Assembly (NCBI GenBank): GCA_946613705.1
Contig: CAMOFU010000099.1
Span: 1-8,211 of the forward strand
From: an uncultured Clostridia bacterium
Lineage (GTDB): Bacteria; Bacillota; Clostridia; Oscillospirales; Ruminococcaceae
Direction: 5' to 3'
DNA: 8,211 bases
Positions 7,229-8,211 of the stretch are shown one piece after another; within the stretch, counting starts at the first letter, position 1; each line of letters starts with the position of its first letter. The position numbers were made by a program, and so were the translations under genes. The notes under the pieces were generated by a model, which searched no databases, was not told the DNA's origin, and saw only the letters and a list, made by a program, of their open reading frames with translations.

Positions 7229-7234
7229 CCTCCT
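7229..7234 (-). promoter_or_regulatory. Ribosome binding site of ilvD, overlapping the kinase stop codon
   Basis: A full AGGAGG on the - strand whose first base is the last base of the kinase stop codon (TGA at 7236-7234), 8 bases before the ilvD ATG. This supports the start and suggests that the two genes are translated from one mRNA. Confidence 0.85.
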
Positions 7235-8190
7235 CACGAATGCGACAGTCCGAGGAATGCCGCGCCTATTATACCTGCATCGTTACCCAGCTTGGCGATA
7301 ACGACCTCGGTGTTTTTCATGCTGTTCTTGGTATAGACCTCCTTGGCCACGAGCTCCTTCAGCGGCAGCAGCAGGGGGTCGCCCTCATTGCAGACTCCTC
7401 CGCCGATGCACAGGATATCGGGCTGGAAAATGTTGATGGTGTTGGTGATGCCGCAGGCAAGATAGCGGATATACTTGTCAACTACCTCCTTGCCCGCCTT
7501 GTCGCCCGCGCGCATAGCGTTGAAAGCGGTCCTTGCGGAGACCTTGCCGTCCTCCTCGTTCATTTTCCACATCACCGAGCTCTTGTCGGCAAGCATTGCC
7601 TCTCTTGTCATTCTCACAAGTCCCGTCGCGGACGAGAACACCTCAAAGCAGCCCTTTCTGCCGCAGGTACACTCGGGTCCGTTCGGGTCGATGACTGTAT
7701 GCCCGATCTCGGCACCCGCAAAGTTGAAGCCCGAATAGATCTTCTTGTTGATGATTATTCCGCCGCCCACGCCTGTGCCGAGCGTGATGCACACAGCGTC
7801 GTTCGCGCCCTTTGCTGCGCCTGCCACGAATTCGCCGTATGCAGCCGCATTAGCGTCGTTCTCGACGAAGCAGGGCTTGTCGATATGAGTCTGCATCAGC
7901 TTCACAACAGGGAAGTTGAGGAAGCCCAGATTGTTGGAGTATTCGATTATGCCCGTATCGCTGTTGGCAGTTCCGGGTGTGCCTATGCCCACCGATTCGA
8001 TCTGATCGAGCGTGAGCCCTGCCTTTTCAACAGCTTCAAGCGCGACCTTTGCCATATCCGCGCAGATCTCCTCTGCGGGGCGGGGAAGGTTCGTCTTGCA
8101 GGATGCCTTTGCGACGATCTCAAACTCCTCGCTGACGACTCCCGCCTTGATATTGGTGCCGCCCAGATCAATGCCTATGTAGTATTTCAT
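7234..8190 (-). CDS. ROK-family sugar kinase, probable glucokinase
   Basis: ATP-dependent kinase of the ROK family, probably phosphorylating glucose to glucose 6-phosphate in the cytoplasm. The 318 residues match single-domain ROK glucokinases, and there is no N-terminal helix-turn-helix, so it is an enzyme rather than a ROK repressor. Motifs in order: ATP-binding IDLGGTNIKAG (7-17), GIGTPG (68-73), ENDANAAAYGE (110-120, catalytic base D112), TLGTGVGGGI (136-145), the ROK signature with EIGH (161-164) and the zinc-binding CTCGRKGCFE (174-183; H164, C174, C176, C181), and the C-terminal IGGGV (262-266). The ATG is preceded by AAAGGA with 9-base spacing (8200-8205). The gene is complete, 21 bases from the right edge, so any promoter or further upstream gene is outside the window. 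Sugar specificity cannot be settled from motifs: other hexoses such as N-acetylmannosamine, fructose or allose are possible substrates in this family. Confidence 0.92.
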   Translation of the reverse strand: MKYYIGIDLGGTNIKAGVVSEEFEIVAKASCKTNLPRPAEEICADMAKVALEAVEKAGLTLDQIESVGIGTPGTANSDTGIIEYSNNLGFLNFPVVKLMQTHIDKPCFVENDANAAAYGEFVAGAAKGANDAVCITLGTGVGGGIIINKKIYSGFNFAGAEIGHTVIDPNGPECTCGRKGCFEVFSSATGLVRMTREAMLADKSSVMWKMNEEDGKVSARTAFNAMRAGDKAGKEVVDKYIRYLACGITNTINIFQPDILCIGGGVCNEGDPLLLPLKELVAKEVYTKNSMKNTEVVIAKLGNDAGIIGAAFLGLSHS

Positions 8191-8211
8191 AGCTTTTCTT
8201 CCTTTACTTAT

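Noticed and set aside
6009..7301. A 430-codon open frame on the + strand opposite ilvD
   Set aside because: It is antisense to a fully conserved ilvD and runs on into the end of the kinase gene. No motif is recognisable; it is explained by the codon bias of the real gene.
1..8211. Mobile elements, CRISPR arrays, tRNA or rRNA genes, riboswitches, toxin-antitoxin or defence systems
   Set aside because: Coding genes fill nearly all of the window, the longest gaps are 123 and 89 bases, and I saw no repeat arrays, transposase motifs, long terminal repeats or RNA gene features in them.

Overview
This window looks like ordinary chromosomal DNA from a Gram-positive anaerobe, most likely a clostridial member of the Oscillospiraceae/Ruminococcus type. 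The basis is the style of the proteins: a clostridial-type IlvD and ROK sugar kinase, a subfamily-2 PyrF, a Bacillus/Clostridium-type PyrC, and strong AGGAGG-like ribosome binding sites. The genus is an inference from general resemblance; no rRNA or other marker is present. Genes fill almost the whole window and all look intact, apart from the first, which is cut by the left edge.

Left part (1-913, + strand): the end of a replication/repair operon, with the 3' part of a YbaB/EbfC nucleoid-associated protein overlapping recR by one base. In many bacteria this pair follows dnaX, which would lie just outside the left edge. A strong hairpin at 962-992, with T runs on both sides, separates recR from the convergent genes on the other strand and probably stops transcription from both directions.

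Right part (1037-8190, - strand): six genes in one direction, read right to left: a ROK-family glucokinase-type sugar kinase, ilvD (branched-chain amino acid synthesis), a small exported or membrane-anchored protein of unknown function, pyrC and pyrF (de novo pyrimidine synthesis), and a cardiolipin synthase (cls). The gaps are 13, 39, 9-12, 29 and 89 bases and none of the first four holds a terminator, so at least the first five genes, and probably all six, could be co-transcribed. The last gap holds a hairpin next to the cls ribosome binding site. Together the genes cover sugar phosphorylation, valine/isoleucine and UMP synthesis, and membrane lipid formation: a growth-related housekeeping set rather than a single pathway.

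I found no mobile element, CRISPR array, RNA gene, phage gene or defence system, and no convincing new biological system. The points most worth a second look are the uncharacterised exported protein between ilvD and pyrC, the hairpin in the cls leader, and the mixed content of the operon.
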